A stretch of 64,000 nucleotides of DNA from Bimuria novae-zelandiae CBS 107.79. Lineage: Eukaryota; Ascomycota; Dothideomycetes; Pleosporales; Didymosphaeriaceae. Positions 39,924 to 51,746 of the stretch are shown in pieces. The position numbers and the translations under genes are program-made. Position 1 is the first letter of the stretch; every line of letters begins with the position of its first letter. Below the pieces are notes generated by a model. That model had not been told where the DNA came from. It saw nothing but the letters and a program-made list of their open reading frames with translations, and did no database searches. The stretch is taken from contig ML976663.1 of the NCBI GenBank assembly GCA_010015655.1, positions 153,617 to 217,616 of the forward strand, in the 5' to 3' direction.

Positions 39924-41033
39924 ATGTGGAATTGGAGGTCAAAAGAGAAATTTGAGTTCGACCGTCTCGCTTCAGATGAAGAACACACAGAATACCTTCT
40001 TCCCTCAGATACCCGTCCGCCTGTCCAACGCGGCACTTCAAAACGCGTCTTCATATCGTCTCTTGCTTTGACATCCCTTCTTTCTGCACTCTTTGGAGCT
40101 GCGATTGTTAGTGTGACACGTTTCGATGCAGACGCCTTCAGCATACGGCATACATCGCAGTACTGTGAGTACTTCTATTTCACCGCTCACGCAACTAGGA
40201 TAAGCATGCTCATAGTAAACTATCACAGCACCCATCGTCGACGACGTCGGCGTACACTACACCCACACTCGCTTTAATGGCTCCCTCCTCCAATCCAACG
40301 TCTTCCGTCAAGACGCCGGCCCCGAAGTAGACGCCGCCTGGGCGTCTCTCGGTGTAGACTGTATGCATCCTCCTCTTCCCTCCCTCTCCCCATCACCCAC
40401 AAAAACCACTAACTCCCCGCTGCAGACTCCGCAGCAAGAGTCCCCACCGGCAAAGCCGCGAAATCCGGCCTCGCACCCGACCAAGTGAAAATAAAAGAAC
40501 AGTACGGCGGCGGCTACCCCGCGCATGTCGAGGGCCTGCACCATCTCCACTGTCTCGTAATTGTCCCCTCTTTACACACAGCCCGCAGTGCATCACTCAC
40601 TAACGCACGCAGAACCTCCTCCGCAAATCTCTCGCCTGGAACTTCGACTACTACCAAGCCCAAGGCCTCGGTCCGTTCTCCAACGCCCCCGACATCGCGA
40701 AATACCATGTTAGTACGTGTCACCCTTAACCCTACCCCTAATAATAACGGAAGTACTAACGCCTCGGGGTGGTGTGCAGCGCACTGCCTGGATATCTTAC
40801 GCCAGCAGCTCATGTGCACCGTCGACGTCGGCGTGTTGGGCCAGGTATGGTACCGACCCACTGGCAAGGCGCCAGAGCCGTTTGTAGATTTCAACACGGA
40901 GCACGTGTGCCGGAACTTTGAGGATGTGCGGGCGTGGGCGGAGCGGAATCAGTTGCCGCCGCAAGGGACGGTGCCGGGGGATTTTTTGGAGCCGCCGCGG
41001 AAGGGGGATAGGGTGTATGATGTGGTGCCGTAG
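39924..41033 (+). CDS. UstYa-family (DUF3328) oxidase-like protein
   Basis: Five exons, 39924..40164, 40229..40360, 40426..40556, 40613..40712 and 40780..41033, give 285 aa; all four introns are 56-67 nt GT-AG and restore frame. The start MWNWRSKEKFEFDRL leads to one TM segment (about 42-64, VFISSLALTSLLSALFGAAI), the usual type-II topology. Both diagnostic HxxHC motifs are present: HHLHC at 163-167 and HVTHC at 200-204, the latter continuing LDILRQQLMC. In ustiloxin, cyclochlorotine and related pathways such proteins catalyse oxidative cyclisation, chlorination or hydroxylation of peptide or other scaffolds. Exon 5 retains VWYRPTG, DFNTEHVCRNFEDVRAWA, matching the family C-terminus. It appears intact. 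An isolated UstYa-like gene alone does not prove a metabolite cluster. Confidence 0.87.
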
Positions 41034-41248
41034 AGAGCTGCGGTGGGCGATGCGATGACTGCGCTGTTTCGTGGGTACGCTATTTTGCGGCCTGGGGTAT
41101 CTGGCTGTTAGTTTGTACAGGGAAGATGTGTTTTATCGTGTGGCAGGCTGCGCTATACCATGACCTGGAAATATCCTGATAATTGTATTTCGGCTTATAC
41201 AAGTATAGAGCTCGGATGCGGTATCGATGCCTTCACACCTGAGCACCC

Positions 41249-42065
41249 TCACGCACTGTCCTCAGCCTTGGTAGGCCGGCCAGGAAAGTCCTGGGCCGCT
41301 TCATCATGCAAGTGAATCAGTCTGTCCGCTTTTCCAAGGGCCCCTCCTTCATGCATCGTCGAACGTTTCGCGGTCCCGCTGTGTTCGGACGCTGTTCCAG
41401 AATACGGTTTCATGTCGACGGAAGCCTTCGAGTTATGCGCTGGCGCATAGTGGCCCCGTTTCGTGACTTTACGCTGACGCATATAACCGAGCAGAGCGTA
41501 GATGAACAGGACAAGGTAAAACAAGCTGTGTGGATTTTGTTAGCATATCCTTGCTTGCTCTCAAGTGAGGGAGTGAGAACGTACAACATGACGACAACCA
41601 TGCCTATTCCTTTAGAACTCTGCTGCTTCCTCACGATTGAAACAATATCCAGGGTCAGCACAAGGCCCCAGAAAATTGCTTGGAAGACAGTCAAGCCGAC
41701 GAAGTACGTTGGGTGAAGCATGTCACGGTACCACAGGACAATCTGTACAACGTCCAGCAACAGCACAAGGATTGTGCAGGCTAGGAAGGCCGCTGCAGCC
41801 CTGTGAGGAGTCAGCAATCACGTGCGGCCGGTGACTAGAGTACTCCAGTATGAACTTCCGTCCGATGTCCGCATTGGGTGATCTAATGCACAAATGAAGA
41901 GAATGTAGCAAGGACGTACCGATAGCGGATGATGCCCCTAGCATCCTCCTCATCCAAGCTAATAGCCGCCGAGAAACCAATGAGAATGACGAACAGTAAG
42001 CATATGCGGATGGTCCAGGATGATAGTAGGACGCGTTTCTCCCAGCTGACCGTCGACTTTGCCAT
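41249..42065 (-). CDS. Four-TM membrane protein, family not recognised
   Basis: Exons 42065..41920, 41800..41585 and 41525..41249 give 212 aa. Introns are 119 nt (GTACGT donor, GCTGAC branch) and 59 nt (GTACGT donor, GCTAACA branch). Four hydrophobic segments are clear: IRICLLFVILIGFSAAI, AAAFLACTILVLLLDVVQIV, YFVGLTVFQAIFWGLVLTLD and IGMVVVMFLFYLVLFIYALLG. The C-terminal about 70 residues are polar and Ser/His-rich. The arrangement recalls MARVEL-like small fungal membrane proteins, but no signature was recognised. Two more in-frame ATGs lie just upstream (42083, 42080) and could add six residues. Confidence 0.75.
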
Positions 42066-42560
42066 GGTTGGATGAAGCATCATCGAGAGCCGCGCTGCAA
42101 ATCCAGTGAACAGATCTTCCGACGCAGATGGCGAAGTAACCGGTTTGGCCGCGGATTATTTTTCGGGTGGGTTTTATAATTGTTGACAGTTGGTGTACAG
42201 TCAGTAGTCAAGCTCGTGCAATGCTAGGCGTCTTCCTAATGCGCCTGAGCTGTTCATTGCAGGAAGCGACAAGTGGATATTGATGCGTTCTTGCCCAAAG
42301 CTTATAAGTGTGATAGAAAGTAGTACTTGGCTTCTCATATTCAACTGGGAAGCGGCGCAACGTTGTAATGTGGAAGGCATGATCTGTTGACAAACAGGGA
42401 CCCTAGCAACCGTTAGGGTTCCCGGCTGCACCTGCCGCACGACGTGTGAGACAAGAACACGCGAGAACTCCAGTATTGAGCAAATGCAAATACCCGGACC
42501 GCTATACCATACACCAAATAACCATGTGTCGTAAATTCAGATTGCTCTCTTTCACAAATA
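42066..42560. other. Intergenic region, nothing recognised
   Basis: About 495 bases between the start of the four-TM gene and the 3' end of TRM4. No coding or structural signal seen. Confidence 0.4.
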
Positions 42561-45198
42561 CTAATCCTGGTCGACCTCCATAGTCTCACTCAGCAGCACA
42601 CCTCCTTCTGCGGTGTCGCCTTCCTCTTCTACCTCCATAGCCTGCTTAGCCTCGACTTCTTCCGGATCCTTGGACTCTTCATCTTCTGCCTCTTTGGCCT
42701 CTAACTCGTTCTCCCTCCGTTCCTGTTCGGCCGCTGCAGCAGCTTTCTCTGCAACATGGTTCTTGATCTGAGGATCCTTCTCGTTGAACAAGCGGAGCAG
42801 CATGGCTTTCCGATCGTCCTTGTCCACCATCAGGTTCGCACTGCCAGGATGCCTCCAGAGCGGCAGCACCATGCGGAACGGGAACCCGTCATCACCCTCG
42901 CTCTCCTCAATGCGCACGAAGCAGCACCCGATTTCCATGTCCATCAGTTGATCTCCCACCTCGCCAATGTCATGACTCCCATCTCTAGGCAGCTTGGGGA
43001 ACATTTCGATCAGTAGCTTGTAGAGCGTATTCTTGTTCGTACACTTGACGATACGTTTGTCCGCCCAAGGTTCTAGGATGCGGATGCCCTCGTTCTGTAG
43101 CCGCCACGGTGCTTTCATGAGCTCAGCGTCCTTGATCTTGTGGCTCACAAACATGACAACACCACAGTGAATAAATTTCAGGCCACGGTTTTTGTTCTGG
43201 TTGATGACCGTCTTGGCCAATTCGGAAGTGTAGTAGATCTTATTGAGGAGGAGCCCTTCTTTGTTCTTGACCATGAAGCGGTCGCGCGGGAAGCGCTGCG
43301 AGATACCGAAGAAGTCCAATATCTGGGCTATCGAGGGATCATCTGCGGGTAGGTATTCGAAATACTCTTTACTGCTTTGCTGAGTGCTGCCTTTGAGTTT
43401 CGGGTGGTCATCGTTGGCCGGCTTAGTGGGAGCTCCGTTGGATGATTTAGTGGGTGCCTCAGCGCCGGGCACAGTGTTTGAGTCATTCACTGGTCGATCA
43501 GCGGAAGCCTCCACGGTCTTAACTTTTTTGATGACCTCGGTTTTCTCGCCGCTTTCGCTATCATCCAACTTTCGCTTCAAGGGGGATGTGCTGCCATTCG
43601 GCTTCTCATCCTGGTTCGACGGCTCTTCGGCTACGGGAGCTGGTGTTATGTTTTCGGACTCTTGCATAGCTTTGCGCAAGAGTTCTGTGTTGTCGGAAGC
43701 GCTTATCTGGGCAATCTTGATATCGTCAAGCTTTTCTAGTATTGCGATGAAGAAGCCTCCTGTGTCCTGCAAGTGAGGATACACTCTTACGCAGCGTTCG
43801 AGGGGTATACGCTCTTCCTCAGACGCGGCGATCGGAGGGAAGCATCCTGGGGCAATCTTGCTGGAAAACTGCCGCTCTGGTTCTTCATTCTGGTACTTTT
43901 GCTTAGCTTTGACAAACGCGTCCCAGTTGTTGAACAAATGCGCAGTCTTCTTCTCTCCACCGGGAACGGCGGACGTGTCGTAGACTTTCCACTTGTTCAA
44001 CCCAGGCTTCCGCTTCAAATTCGGAAGGTGGTTGGACCCATCCACAAGCTGAACCTTTGAAACACCACCACATGCTTCAATCGCAGCAGCGACAACAGCT
44101 TCGTTCTCGACAGGGTTCATGCTGCAGGTGGAATATACTAGGCGGCCGCCCTTCTTGAGCATCTGAAGACCGCGAAACAAAATGCGCAGTTGGAGGTTGT
44201 GCAAGCCCAAGCCATCTTTGGGTGTCCATTTGGACCACACGTTGGGGTTCTTGCGCGCTGTACCGTCTCCGGAGCAAGGAACGTCTGCTAAAATTCGATC
44301 GTACTTGAGATACTGTTTCTTCTCGCCTTGTTTGGAGGGCAGTTCGACGGAGGGAAAGATGGCGGCGTCGTGATTGGTCACAATCAGATTCGGGAAGTTG
44401 AGACGCTTGACTTGATGCGTCAACATGCCAGCGCGCTTGTAGTCGGTGTCGTTGGCAATCAATAAGCCGGTTGATCGCCCGTCGTCGCTATAATCGCCCT
44501 CGCCGTCGACATTGGGGTTTTCGTTGCGAGCAGCTCGCGCAACCCGCTCTTCCTCGTCGCCATGGATCATCTCTGCCAGCTGCGCAGTCTTGCTGCCCGG
44601 CGCAGCGCACATGTCCAATACAACCATGCCGGGCTTGACGTCTAAGAAGTGTGGAGGGATCATGCTCACGACCTCTTGTCTGCTGATGTTGCCAGAGGTC
44701 GTTTCCGCAACGAGGAACTTTTGGAATTCAGCAAAGGGCGCATATCGGCGAATGACTTTCTTGTGCGTCTTCATGTCCCACACCAGCTCATCTGGAAAAG
44801 CCGCGACAGGCTTCGGCGGTTCTACGGGTTCGCCCTCGAAATCCATGGACTTGATCGCAGGTATGTAGCGCTTCTTGAAAATCTCTCGCACGGCGAGGGC
44901 ATCGGATTTCGTGCCAGTAAAGCGGAAGCTGTTGGGCAGGTCTGAGGCCAGGTATTTCCACATCTCTTCAAACTCCGCCTCCTCCAAGAAACCGCCCATG
45001 CGGTAGTAGCTCTCGAAGAGCTCATTCTTGCGCGCGATGTCGTTCCATGACTCTGTCCGAGTGTCTCTACCACCACCGCCTCCGCCGCGACCTTTATTCT
45101 TGCCGCGAAAGCGTCCGCGTCCGCGTCCACCGCCCTGCAATAATCAGAAAGTTGTCGCACAAATGCGAGCATAAACTTACACGTCCTCCACGACCCAT
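42561..45198 (-). CDS. TRM4: tRNA (cytosine-5) methyltransferase, Trm4/NSUN2 type
   Basis: Exon 1 (45198..45181) encodes only MGRGGR; a 46-nt intron (GTAAGT donor, TTGCAG acceptor) leads to exon 2 (45134..42561). The protein is 863 aa, longer than yeast Trm4 (684 aa) because of a charged C-terminal extension. The N-terminus is an RGG-type basic stretch (GRGRGRFRGKNKGRGGG). The SAM motif VLDMCAAPGSKTAQLAEM lies near residue 178. The two catalytic cysteines of RNA m5C methyltransferases are present in DVPCSGDGTARKNPNVW (about 290) and VYSTCSMNPVENE (about 339). A low-complexity linker (about 490-600) separates the MTase from a conserved C-terminal module (FFGISQRFPRDRFMVKN). The end is Glu-rich. 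It should methylate C34/C40/C48/C49-type tRNA positions in the nucleus. Confidence 0.95.
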
Positions 45199-45450
45199 TA
45201 TAGCGATATGAGTTTATGGGGAAGAATGGGGTACAATGTGTCTCGTCGGCAGTCACGACGAAGCTCCAGAAAAGTTCAGTAGCTCACGCCTCGGGGCGGG
45301 CTGATTGGTGGGGCAGTATCACGTGGTGATAGTCAAAAAACTCTTGGCGTCCGCTAAGCGAGCACTTTGAATTTTACCCGTCGTCGCTTCCCCAATGCTT
45401 CAGACCTCCAGCCTCGACAATCCGTCAATTCCATACTAACCACCAGCACA
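45199..45450. promoter_or_regulatory. Short divergent promoter TRM4 / RPL7
   Basis: Only 252 bases separate these head-to-head genes, so they probably share a bidirectional promoter. A CACGTG palindrome lies at about 45320 (ATCACGTGGTG), a site for bHLH factors. Both genes serve translation, which suits co-expression. Confidence 0.5.
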
Positions 45451-46363
45451 ATGGCCGGCAGCACGTAGGTCAATTGTTCTCCAAACTCGAACTATGCTAA
45501 CGACCACAGTGTCCCCACCAAGTCCTCCATCGAGGTTCCCGAGTCGGTGCTCAAGAAGCAGAAGGCCAACGCAAAGGCCGACGAGCAGCGTGCCGCCGAC
45601 CTGAAGAAGAAGCGAGAGGTACATAACAATCTCCCATGATCTGCTTGCAGATAGGAGTAGCATCGTTGGCTAAGACTGTCTTAGGCCAACAAGAAGAAGC
45701 GCGCCGTCATCTTCGAGCGCGCCCAGAAGTACCAGCAGGAGTACGTTAAGGCGGAGCGCGACATCATCGAGGCCAAGCGCAAGGCGAAGAAGGATGACTC
45801 TTTCTTCGTCCCTGCCGAGCCCAAGCTCGCTTTCGTTATCCGCATCAAGGGGTGCGTAGGACTACTTTCTAATATTTTGTCATTGCAACCTGACACTCTG
45901 CAGTATCAACAAGATTGACCCCAAGAAGCGCAAGACCCTCCAGCTGCTCCGTCTTCTGCAGATCAACAACGGCATCTTCATCAAGCTAACCAAGGCCACC
46001 ACCGAGATGCTCAAGATCGTCGAGCCTTTCGTCACCTACGGCTACCCCAACCTGAAGACCGTCCGCGAGCTTATCTACAAGCGCGGGTACGGCAAGGTCA
46101 ACAAGCAGCGCCTCCCGCTTTCCGACAATCAGATCATTGAGGAGCACCTCGGCGAGTTCGGCATCGTCTGCATCGAGGACCTCATCCACGAGATCTACAC
46201 CGTTGGCCCCAACTTCAAGCAGGCCTCCAACTTCTTGTGGCCCTTCAAGCTCTCTTCCCCTAATGGTGGCTTCCGTCCCCGCAAGTTCAAGCACTTCATC
46301 GAGGGTGGTGATCTTGGTAACCGGGAGCTGTTCATCAACGACCTCGTGCGCCAGATGAACTAG
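45451..46363 (+). CDS. RPL7: 60S ribosomal protein L7 (uL30)
   Basis: Four exons, 45451..45464, 45510..45618, 45685..45851 and 45904..46363, give 249 aa, the expected size. Introns are 45, 66 and 52 nt; the first exon is only 14 nt, a common ribosomal-protein layout. The protein has the basic L7 N-terminal extension ([20 protein letters not shown]), then [20 protein letters not shown], the uL30 core beginning [15 protein letters not shown]. The C-terminal block [20 protein letters not shown] and [11 protein letters not shown] is the L7 family signature. It binds 5S/25S rRNA in the large subunit. The gene looks intact, with strong codon bias as expected for high expression. Confidence 0.97.
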
Positions 46364-46979
46364 AATGGTTGTATGAGATGGCGTTAGGCTTCCACTGATG
46401 AATTTTCATCTGGGTCATGCATGGTGTCATTCACCTGGGTCTAAAAGTTAGCTTAGGTTGAGGTAATGCCGGGCTCAGCCAGTAGGCTAGAGTGAGCTAG
46501 CCCGTTCACGTGGGGACGACGGTTGGCCGCTTTCTTGATGAATCAAACCGTTCAATGATACCCTGTTTCTTCGAGTACCGCTCTGTGTTACTGTGTCGCT
46601 ATCAACGGCCCAACCACGTCTGCGCCTTGTGCTCACTACCCCAACTGGCTCTCGTATAAAAGTCTGTAATGCTTAATCTGGCTTCAACAATTTAACAGTA
46701 AACATGAAGGCGAAGCAGCAGTAGACACGCATCGAGAAGATTTATTCAACAATCTGTAAGACCACCAGCTCTTTTGGCGATACCTGACCTAGTATCGCCG
46801 GTGACTTCCCACACGCTCCAGTATGATCAGTCCGCTAAGAAGACTGGCTCCGTGTTAATGTTGGGAAAGCGATGTGAAATTTCATTGCTCCTCAAGAATA
46901 AGCGATATTCGAATTTGTGCTGTAGGTGACAAGGGAACAGAAAAAACTCTTAAACCCGGTTACACATTTCTCGCTTATG
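46364..46979. other. Intergenic region, nothing recognised
   Basis: Convergent 3' flanks of RPL7 and the broken P450, 616 bases. No repeat, RNA gene or ORF of note. Confidence 0.4.
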
Positions 46980-48715
46980 TCAATATCTAGTAGATACTTC
47001 TCTCTTGGACCAGACCAAACCGAGCTTGTCTGGGTTTCTCATTTCGTTGAGCAGTGCCTTGCTCTGCGTCTCCATCGCAATACCTAAGGCACGAGATCTT
47101 GCTGCTTCGATAGTCTCTCCACTGTTCATGTAGGGCTCGACTCGATAATCGCCAATTTTTTTTGCAAGAACCGCTACGAGTTCGACTTGGAAGTACTTCT
47201 TTCCGGGACGCACGTGTTGATCAACAGCCCAAGGGATATATTGACCAAATGTATCCGGGAGCAGCGTTTCCATACTCAAGTCCCCTTCCAATGAAGATCT
47301 ACTGACGATCCATCTCTGGGGATTCCACGAGAGGGAGTCTGATCCCCAAAATTGTGGATGGGTTTGCATAGCAGAAAGATTAATCTGAATTGGCGTGTTT
47401 GGCGGTATCAAGATTTGCCTGGAGCCGAGTGTGATGACTTCGGCCGTCTCACCCGTCGTTTTGATCAGTTGGCTGACAGGATGGCAAAGACGCAGGGTTT
47501 CGAGCTACAATTGGTCAGCAAAACCACTGACACAGTGGGACAAGGGTAGCTTACCATCACTGCCATGCACCGCTTCAACTTTGGGAATGTTTCAAAGCTT
47601 AGAGGTGACAGGCTACCGTGAGGCGTATGGAACGAGATTTCTTGAGCGATCCAATCTTGGTACTCCGAATACGCACTTAAAAAGACAATTGCAGTGGCCA
47701 AGGTTATAGGGGTTGTGTCCATACCTGCCACCGCATAGACAAACATGTTGCTGACTATCTCATTCTCGGATATTACAAATCGTCTTAAGTGATGGCCCTC
47801 CTGATTGTGCTCTTCGCAGGCGCGAACGAGGGCGGAAACCAGTCTTTGCTGAGTCTTCTTCGAAGTGCTCTTCTTGGCCTTCTCCTCTTCAATCAAGTGT
47901 AAAACAAACTGACGAAAGGCTCCGACAGCTCTGCTAGTTCGCTTCATGTTTGTAGGCATCCACCATGATTCGAGCTTAGATGATCCGATGATAAGAATGT
48001 GTATGAGGTTGAAGAGTATACTTCTCAGGGAGTCTCGGTGTGGCCGAGATGTATCTTTTCCATCAGAACCCGTTGAATCTCCTTCGATGCAAGAGCCGGA
48101 GAAAAGTGTTTCAGAGAGAACATTGATGGTCAGCACTTTCGTGTGTTCTGCAACTGTCTTGACAGGGCCCTCAAAGTCAAGCCATTCCTGTAACATTTTG
48201 TCGGTCTGCAGTAGTGACTCTTCCCAAACGGACTGGCCAATATGTGCGAAGGCGACCATGGTCGCCTTACGATGCTTTTGCCATTCTTGACCACTGAAAG
48301 TAAAAACGTTCTCTTCGTACACACTGAGCATCTGCACCATGCGCACGTCCCTTCGAAAGGTTTTCATCTGCTTCAGAATCTCTTAAGCCACGTTAAAATC
48401 GGCGATGTAAACACGGTTACCGCCCGGTGAGACCAATACAAATGCGTCGCCAAGGTCGACATGAACTTTGTGCCGGTCATTAGAAGCCCAACCAGTGGCA
48501 TAGAAACGAGTGAAGTATCCAATTCCAAAAGGCATCCATCTGCATATTGTAATGACAGAGTTTCCAGCGACTATCCAGAGAGGGTTTGTTGGCGCAATAT
48601 AACGTATGAGTATGGGAAGACCGATTCTCTTTGCTCTCACCAGATTCACTACCATGCAGTACGCTGACCAGATTAGATAGAAGGTGAGGAAGAGAACAAC
48701 CATTTTGAGCATCAT
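46980..48715 (-). pseudogene. Broken cytochrome P450 with lost heme cysteine
   Basis: Exons 48715..47555 and 47504..46980 (50-nt intron, GTAAGC donor, CTGACC branch) make a 562-codon frame, typical P450 length. It has an N-terminal membrane anchor (MVVLFLTFYLIWSAYCMVV), a helix-C-type WQKHRK segment and the I-helix AGMDTT. ETLRL is the ExxR motif, and PQFWGSDSLSWNPQRW is the PERF-type region. Two defects stand out. A TAA at 48383-48385 interrupts ADFNVA/EILKQMKTF with frame conserved. In the heme loop, where the family has W..G.RvCPGKKFsQVE, this copy reads WAVDQHVRPGKKYFQVE. The invariant Cys (codon about 486) is Arg (CGT), and the Gly and Arg before it are Asp and His. It therefore cannot bind heme through a thiolate and is most likely a pseudogene. 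It lies beside a broken MFS transporter. Confidence 0.88.
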
Positions 48716-50000
48716 TTTCGTGTTGCACAAGAGAGGAGGGCGAGAATTCTAATGAGAGGTAAAGCGCGAGGGTACCTTTCAGGAAAGAGGAAATTGCAAA
48801 TTGGGGATGCTTGGTTTTACACTTATAGACCTCCACAGAGCTACAAATCCGGCCTTGTATGCCATCTTGGCTATAGATCACAAAGTCAAGTATCACACTC
48901 AGACCGTCTAACCTAATCTGACTGTACTTCCAGTAGTCTCCGCAGAGCCACGTCTTGCAATCGAGACCGAGATAAGAAAGTCACAAAAGACCTTCGTTAA
49001 AGGCAGTTGAGTGGTAAAATCCCACCATTCAGGGGATTTTCGTCAGAGTTCGGTGACGATATTTTGCAGACAAGTCGTATTTCCGGGAATAGAAGCAACG
49101 TCGTTGTGAGCAACCTTTCGGGAACAGCCTTCGGGCTTTTCCGTGGTCGATCCAATTTTTCTATCCGTACCGATCCAGGAATCTCTGAAGTGTGCATCAT
49201 CCCAGTCATAGCGGTGAGCTGATCTGGGGCGCATGCGACAGCCATTGGTCCCTGGATGCTCGGGGCGCCGACAAGGCGACACGAAGTAACATGGTATTCA
49301 TGCAGCTCTAATGTTATCGAGAGCGTGTTTTGGGCATGAGGAATGCCTATCTGCAGCGACTGTAGACTGCGCCGCCTAGGCAATATCTAAGGTAATCCTG
49401 AACAGCATGTGCCGCACGGTCTTTGTCCTTTGGTGACCGAAAATTTACAGGCACAAGGCTATGGGACCTATTATTGATGCATCATAACCGCCGCCATATT
49501 AGTCTGTGCCGCAATGCGGCTTTTTGGACAGGATGTTCTGTGTCGGGAATTCTAGAACGTGCCCCCGTGTGCATCCATTAACCGTCCTGCTCACCATCAT
49601 GCTCCCAATCGTCCCTCGGCTAAATCCGTATGTTAGGATGTAAGCGTAGTGATGACAAACGGTGCGTGCCTGTTTTCGTCGGTCAGCCAGAACCCGTGGT
49701 GCATACGTTCGTAGAGTGCACTGGTACAATCGCTTGTGCCTCGTTCAAGGCGTACGTACCTAGCGCGACGATCTACTATTCGGGGACACTGAGCGAAATA
49801 TTCTTACATGCTGCGACTGTATGAGGTCACATGTAAATGGTAAGTGTCTATGGAGTTTATGTTAGACTCATCAAAGCCTTCGTCATAGTCATCCAGTGCT
49901 AGTCCATGTACTATCATGCCATAGAGCTCTGCAAAGCTCATGTGCATCCGTGAATACCTATGTCGTATCCTAGTATTTTGAAAATTTTGGTGCATGTATG
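48716..50000. other. Intergenic region between P450 and MFS relics
   Basis: 1.28 kb with no ORF that resembles a known protein. Short ORFs (for example 48997-49383) are not convincing. Confidence 0.4.
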
Positions 50001-51746
50001 TTATTTGCTTGAGTTCAAATCAGGTGCAACCCCTTTCTCTTGGGGCGCAGTGTCTCCCAGTTGACCGTCGCTATCCAGACCGTATTCCTTTTCAAGCCCT
50101 TGCCGTAGGGGTACATGCTTATCGATCAAAACTCCCAACGCACCAACGCAAGCTAACGCAAGAGCGGCCCACCATATTGACCTGAGAGATCTGGTATAGA
50201 CATCCAGAACTTGCACCCGCGTCGCCGGAGGCAGCTGCTGGACGAAGTCCCCACTAACCATTCCGTAGCCGCGGCCGCCGGTCAAGCTTCCCCGAACGGT
50301 AGAATCTTCGATCCGCCATTGGTTCTTCTCAACTTGATTGTTGAATATAATACTAGATAACACTATTCCCCAAGCATAGCCAAAGCTGCGAAGAGAGGAA
50401 AAGACGCCAGTCGCAGCAGCTGCATCTGATTCGGCTAGCGACGCCATGATGGCTGGAAGTAATGTTGGTATGATCAATCCTTGGCCGGTGGCATTCAGGA
50501 TTTGCAGGATAGTCTAGATGACTTTCGGGGTGTTGGGCCGTAGTAAGGTGTTCAGTCCTAGGCTGAGAATGATGAAGACGAAGCCGGCCGCATGTAAGGG
50601 ACGGTACTGCCCGATCTTGGACATGACTGCTCCGGATACTCCCGCCACTAGCAACAAGAACAGGAGGAAAGGCAGCAAGTTTACTGCCGATTTTAGAGGG
50701 GAAGCCCCGCGCATCTGAAAGTAGACTGGCCAGAAAAACCCCGCCCATTGGAGTGCAATGCTCGATATGAAGGCCATAAAGTATCCAGCGACGGTTGTGC
50801 GATTGGTGAAAAGGCGCGGAGGTATACCGGGTTCACGACAAAACCGTGAAGCCTCGAAGAAAGCCATCGCAATAAAACCAGCTACGCCAATTGTTATGGG
50901 CAGAATCGTACGCCAGCTTGACCACGAATGTGAACTTCCAGCTGGGATTATCCCAAGCATTATAGCACACGCCGAGCCACAGAACAAGGTATTTCCAGGC
51001 CAGTCGATTCGTGATATTGCCTTCGCCCAGCTAGGCTCCTTGTTGTACCGAAACTTGACGAATAGCTTCAGTGTTGCGAGGATGATGCCGCAGATGGGCA
51101 AATTCATGTAAAAAACCTGTGTGTCGCAAGTTTGGTCAGCACAGGAACACTGATATGTAGATTCACCAAGAATACCCACCCATCTCCAGTGATGTTCTGC
51201 CAAAGCTCCGCTAGTGATAGGGCCTACGACCGTTCCCAGGGCGATCGCAGAGAGTATAAAACCGACATATTTACCTCTTTCCCGAAGAGGAACCATGTCG
51301 CAGACAATCAGCTCCGAAAGCATCATTATGCAACCTGAAGCTAGGCCTTGTACCGTTCGTCCAACTATAAGCGTCGTAGCCGTTTTGCTAGATCCTGCTA
51401 CCGCACTTCCTGCCGCAAAGATTACCACTGCAGTAACCATGGAACTTTTCCGATCAAAAATGTTACACAACTGGGCGCAAGGCGGTTGAACGGCAGTTTG
51501 CGTAAACATGTATATTGAAGCAATCTATACGTATGTTTGTCCCGCCTGAAGCTCGTTCGATATCTTCGGAAGCGAAGTTGCGATGCTGCTACCGATAGAA
51601 GCGACGAAGGTCATTAGGCACACAGTCGCCATTGTAAGCCAGAAGCGCCATTTGGTAGATGCTCCCGTGGATTTTGGTTCCTCATGTTCCGATCCGAGCT
51701 CTGACGATGCTAGGCCGGCACTTTCGTTCATGCCCAAAGATGCCAT
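50001..51746 (-). pseudogene. Broken DHA-type MFS drug/metabolite transporter
   Basis: Best model 51746..51180 joined to 51116..50001 (63-nt intron with GTGGGT donor and GCTGACC branch; splice gives HWRWVFYMNLPICG). About 560 codons and 14 TM helices are expected for this DHA2-like family. Family motifs are AQLCNIFDRK (normally GRK), GRTVQGLASG, LRERGKYVG with the ALGTVVGPITSG antiporter motif, and FYMNLP. Two in-frame TAG codons interrupt it while the frame is kept. One at 51525-51527 comes after AGQTYV and before IASIYMFTQTAVQP. The other at 50514-50516 lies between TPKVI and TILQILNATG. In both places relatives usually carry Trp, so TGG to TAG, a TpG-to-TpA change, is the simplest origin. 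Transporters of this kind often sit in toxin or metabolite clusters, here next to the broken P450. Confidence 0.88.

Noticed and set aside
46980..51746. A contiguous biosynthetic gene cluster including UstYa, P450 and MFS
   Set aside because: Three housekeeping-type genes (four-TM protein, TRM4, RPL7) lie between the UstYa gene and the P450/MFS pair, and the latter two are broken. A single cluster is not supported.
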